From contig DMPF01000061.1 in the NCBI GenBank assembly GCA_003456095.1, forward strand, positions 1 to 7,180: 7,180 bases of DNA, written 5' to 3'. The notes under the pieces are model-generated. The model was not told the origin of the DNA, made no database searches, and saw only the letters and a program-made list of their open reading frames with translations. The position numbers were made by a program, and so were the translations under genes. Below, in pieces: positions 5,614-7,180 of this stretch. Each line of letters starts with the position of its first letter. The stretch's first letter is position 1. Source of the DNA: Bacillota bacterium (lineage in GTDB: Bacteria > Bacillota > Dethiobacteria > DTU022 > UBA8154).

Positions 5614-6501
5614 TCAAGCTCGCGGGTGTGTCTGGTTGTATACATCCTTAATTTTTTGTCTGGTCAGATGTGTATAAATCTGCGTGGTGGAGATATCGGC
5701 ATGTCCCAACATCTCCTGTACGGAACGCAAATCCGCCCCGTTCTCCAGGAGATGTGTGGCAAAAGAATGCCGCAGGGTATGGGGAGTAATCTCTCCGTTA
5801 ATCCCGGATTTACGGGAGTATTTTTTTAAGATCTTCCAAAAACCCTGCCTAGTTAGACGCTTTCCCTGAGCATTAAGAAATAAGGCCTTTTCTTCGCGAT
5901 GTTTTTGCAAAACGGCCCTGCTGTGCTTAAGATATTCCATAAGGCTTTTTATGGCAGTGGAACCCAAAGGAATTATCCTTTCCTTGCTTCCTTTTCCTTC
6001 ACAGCGCAGAAACCCCATTTTAATATTCACATCATTTACATCTAACGAAACAAGCTCCGATACTCTGATGCCAGTAGCATAAAGAATTTCCAGCATGGCC
6101 TTGTCCCGTCGGCCTCCAATTTTGCTGCATTCCGGTTGCTCCAACAACAATTCCACATCGCTAAAGGAAAGAACTTGGGGTAGATATTTATCTGAACGGG
6201 GGGTTTCCAGTTCTTTGGCAGGATTAACCTCAATTAGCTGTTCTTTTAAAAGAAATTGATAAAATGAACGTACGGCAGCAAGACAACGTGTAACGGAGGC
6301 AGGGGCCAGCCCGTTCTTTTGTTGCGCTGCAAGAAAATGAAAGATCTCTTCCCGGCCGGTTTTTTCCAGTAGCTTAATCCCTTGTTCCTGCAAATAATCC
6401 AGGTATTTTTTTAAATCACGCCCGTACGCATCAAGCGTATTTGCTGCCAACCCCTTTTCAACGGATAAATAATAAATAAAATCCCGTAGGAAATTTTCCA
6501 T
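5614..6501 (-). CDS. xerD: Site-specific tyrosine recombinase XerD
   Basis: This 295-aa protein is a chromosome-dimer-resolving recombinase acting at dif with XerC and FtsK/SpoIIIE. The N-terminal SAM-like core-binding domain (about 1-90) includes the NTLDAYGRDL segment. The catalytic domain has Arg146 (ATGIRVSEL), Lys170 (GKGSKER), His241-x-x-Arg244 (HTLRHSF), His267 (LGHADIS) and nucleophile Tyr276 (IYTHL). I start it at ATG 6501-6499 rather than the upstream ATG at 6540 because AAGGGGAT lies about 8 nt before it and the product then matches the usual 295-298 aa, beginning MENFLRDF. Position after spoIIM and before deoB/pdp is common in Clostridia and Bacillus and argues for XerD rather than an integron or phage integrase. 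No attachment site or mobile gene is nearby. A TATAAT (6590-6585) in the 99-nt upstream gap may be part of its own promoter, but no convincing -35 is seen. Confidence 0.93.
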   Translation of the reverse strand: MENFLRDFIYYLSVEKGLAANTLDAYGRDLKKYLDYLQEQGIKLLEKTGREEIFHFLAAQQKNGLAPASVTRCLAAVRSFYQFLLKEQLIEVNPAKELETPRSDKYLPQVLSFSDVELLLEQPECSKIGGRRDKAMLEILYATGIRVSELVSLDVNDVNIKMGFLRCEGKGSKERIIPLGSTAIKSLMEYLKHSRAVLQKHREEKALFLNAQGKRLTRQGFWKILKKYSRKSGINGEITPHTLRHSFATHLLENGADLRSVQEMLGHADISTTQIYTHLTRQKIKDVYNQTHPRA

Positions 6502-6600
6502 CCAGAAATATCCCCTTAGGTTAAAATAATGCAATATCAATAAAATTATTCCACACCGGGGAGAAAAAACCTCTCCTTTTTGGTATTATATTTTTGACAA

Positions 6601-7030
6601 TTAAAGAATTGGCAGGACGAAACGCATAAACACCGGAGTAATATATGCCTCCATCAGTCCGCCAATTAACGCCATAAATACAGCGGCTGCCATGAAAAAA
6701 CAATACTGGATGATAAAGGGATCTTTTTTCAGGCTCAGATAGAGAAAAGCCTGCAGAAAAAAAACCTAAGGCCCATATTAACAACAACAAGGCACCATTT
6801 CGATAATAGGAGACCCGGAGCAGTTCAGGTGCTGTCAGAAAATTATTCTCTTCTTCTTTCAAGTCAGCAAAAAAGCGGTTTAATGTTACTGTTATTTCCT
6901 GCAAAGGTCCTTCATCCAAAAATCTGACCAGTAATGCGCCACAAGCTACACCGGCAATGATTACCAGTGTCATAAAAATAAATATACCCGGGTTATCCCG
7001 GAAATATGCGAGTATATCTTGTTTCATCAT
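6601..7030 (-). pseudogene. spoIIM: Stage II sporulation protein M (SpoIIM), internally deleted and frameshifted
   Basis: SpoIIM is a multi-pass membrane protein of the SpoIID-SpoIIM-SpoIIP engulfment complex, usually about 200-215 aa. The first ~90 codons are family-like: a hydrophobic segment (14-36, with the VACGALLVRFL motif), NRFF (51-54) and a second hydrophobic stretch ending LLLIWALGFF. At a run of eight T (plus-strand A, 6757-6764) the frame becomes wrong and yields non-membrane residues. Reading with one fewer T gives LQAFLYLSLKKDPF followed by a hydrophobic C-terminus with LIGGLMEAYITPVFM, the expected SpoIIM end, stopping at 6601. Even so corrected, the protein has about 142 residues: roughly 65-70 central residues, including the KG..VGFTVGF and PQN segments typical of the family, are missing. 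A single non-multiple-of-three deletion near the T run explains both defects. No clear ribosome site precedes the ATG at 7030. Confidence 0.85.
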
Positions 7031-7040
7031 TTCATGCTAG

Positions 7041-7180
7041 CTAGAGTATCTTGTATTCATATTTTTTATTTTTTATGCGGATGCGGTCAGCCACAAGAGC
7101 AACAAATTCTGAGTTTGTCGGTTTTCCTTTCTCCGTGTTTATTGTATAGCCAAAAAATTTTTTAATTGTTTCTATATTGT
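7041..7180 (-). CDS. spo0A: Sporulation master regulator Spo0A, C-terminal end (5' part outside window)
   Basis: The last 45 codons before TAG (7043-7041) match the end of the Spo0A DNA-binding (effector) domain: NIETIKKFFGYTIN, then KPTNSEFVALVADRIRI, which is the conserved C-terminal block of this response regulator. Spo0A~P switches on sporulation genes such as spoIIA together with sigma-H. The tail after VADRIRI (KNKKYEYKIL) is basic and slightly different from the usual LEHK-type end. No stop, frameshift or deletion is seen in this part, so at least the C-terminus is intact, in contrast with the spoIIM pseudogene 10 nt downstream. The receiver domain and most of the effector domain lie outside the window. 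Confidence 0.92.
   Translation of the reverse strand, partial: NIETIKKFFGYTINTEKGKPTNSEFVALVADRIRIKNKKYEYKIL

Noticed and set aside
5614..6501. Phage or transposon integrase marking a mobile element
   Set aside because: Length, motifs and the spoIIM-xerD-deoB-pdp neighbourhood fit chromosomal XerD. There are no flanking repeats, excisionase or other mobile genes.
6551..6580. Terminator after spoIIM (GGAGA/TCTCC)
   Set aside because: The stem is only 5 bp with no T run after the 3' arm; the T run is in the loop.
6585..6600. TATAAT box as a xerD promoter
   Set aside because: The -10 is perfect, but no -35 at an acceptable distance and no TGn extension were found. It is mentioned only as a possibility in the xerD entry.
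6521..7030. A 169-aa frame as an intact gene
   Set aside because: Residues after about 92 are out-of-frame translation of the SpoIIM C-terminus. The correct frame resumes one base over and stops at 6601.

Overview
The window is a Clostridia-type (Firmicutes) chromosomal segment in which every recognisable gene lies on the minus strand. The order, read right to left, is spo0A, spoIIM, xerD, deoB, pdp, dacF, spoIIAA, spoIIAB, sigF, then a tRNA nucleotidyltransferase-like gene and an M50 protease gene. From memory this neighbourhood is typical of spore-forming Peptococcaceae/Desulfotomaculum-Moorella-like lineages. Moderate GC, strong AAGGAGG-type ribosome sites and GTG starts fit that placement, but the species cannot be fixed from this sequence.

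Layout: 7041-7180 holds the last 45 codons of spo0A (its 5' part is outside the window). 6601-7030 is a broken spoIIM. 5614-6501 is an intact xerD, followed by deoB (4379-5566) and pdp (3066-4382), which overlap by 4 nt. 2902-3060 is a remnant of dacF, closed by a rho-independent terminator (2871-2893). Immediately after that is a good sigma-H-type promoter (2842-2870) driving spoIIAA (2459-2797) and spoIIAB (1956-2396), both apparently intact. Next comes a sigF remnant (1714-1942) that carries a +1 frameshift and has lost everything after the first quarter of the gene. A long hairpin terminator (1644-1699) follows. An extended -10 promoter (1574-1599) then drives a second unit: a 355-aa class II nucleotidyltransferase-like protein and, overlapping it by 14 nt, a site-2 protease-like M50 membrane protein that runs off the left edge.

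The main observation is selective erosion. The housekeeping genes (xerD, deoB, pdp) look functional, while three of the six sporulation-associated genes (spoIIM, dacF, sigF) are broken by internal or terminal deletions and frameshifts. Two sporulation regulators (spoIIAA, spoIIAB) and their sigma-H promoter remain, but their target sigma factor is destroyed. The simplest reading is a lineage that has recently lost endospore formation, caught part-way through decay. Assembly or sequencing error is the main alternative and needs read-level checking.

The second observation is the nucleotidyltransferase-like protein. It retains most of the family's fold-defining motifs but lacks both aspartates of the catalytic DxD, so it is probably not an active CCA- or A-adding enzyme. 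I found no CRISPR array, insertion sequence, tRNA, rRNA or phage gene.
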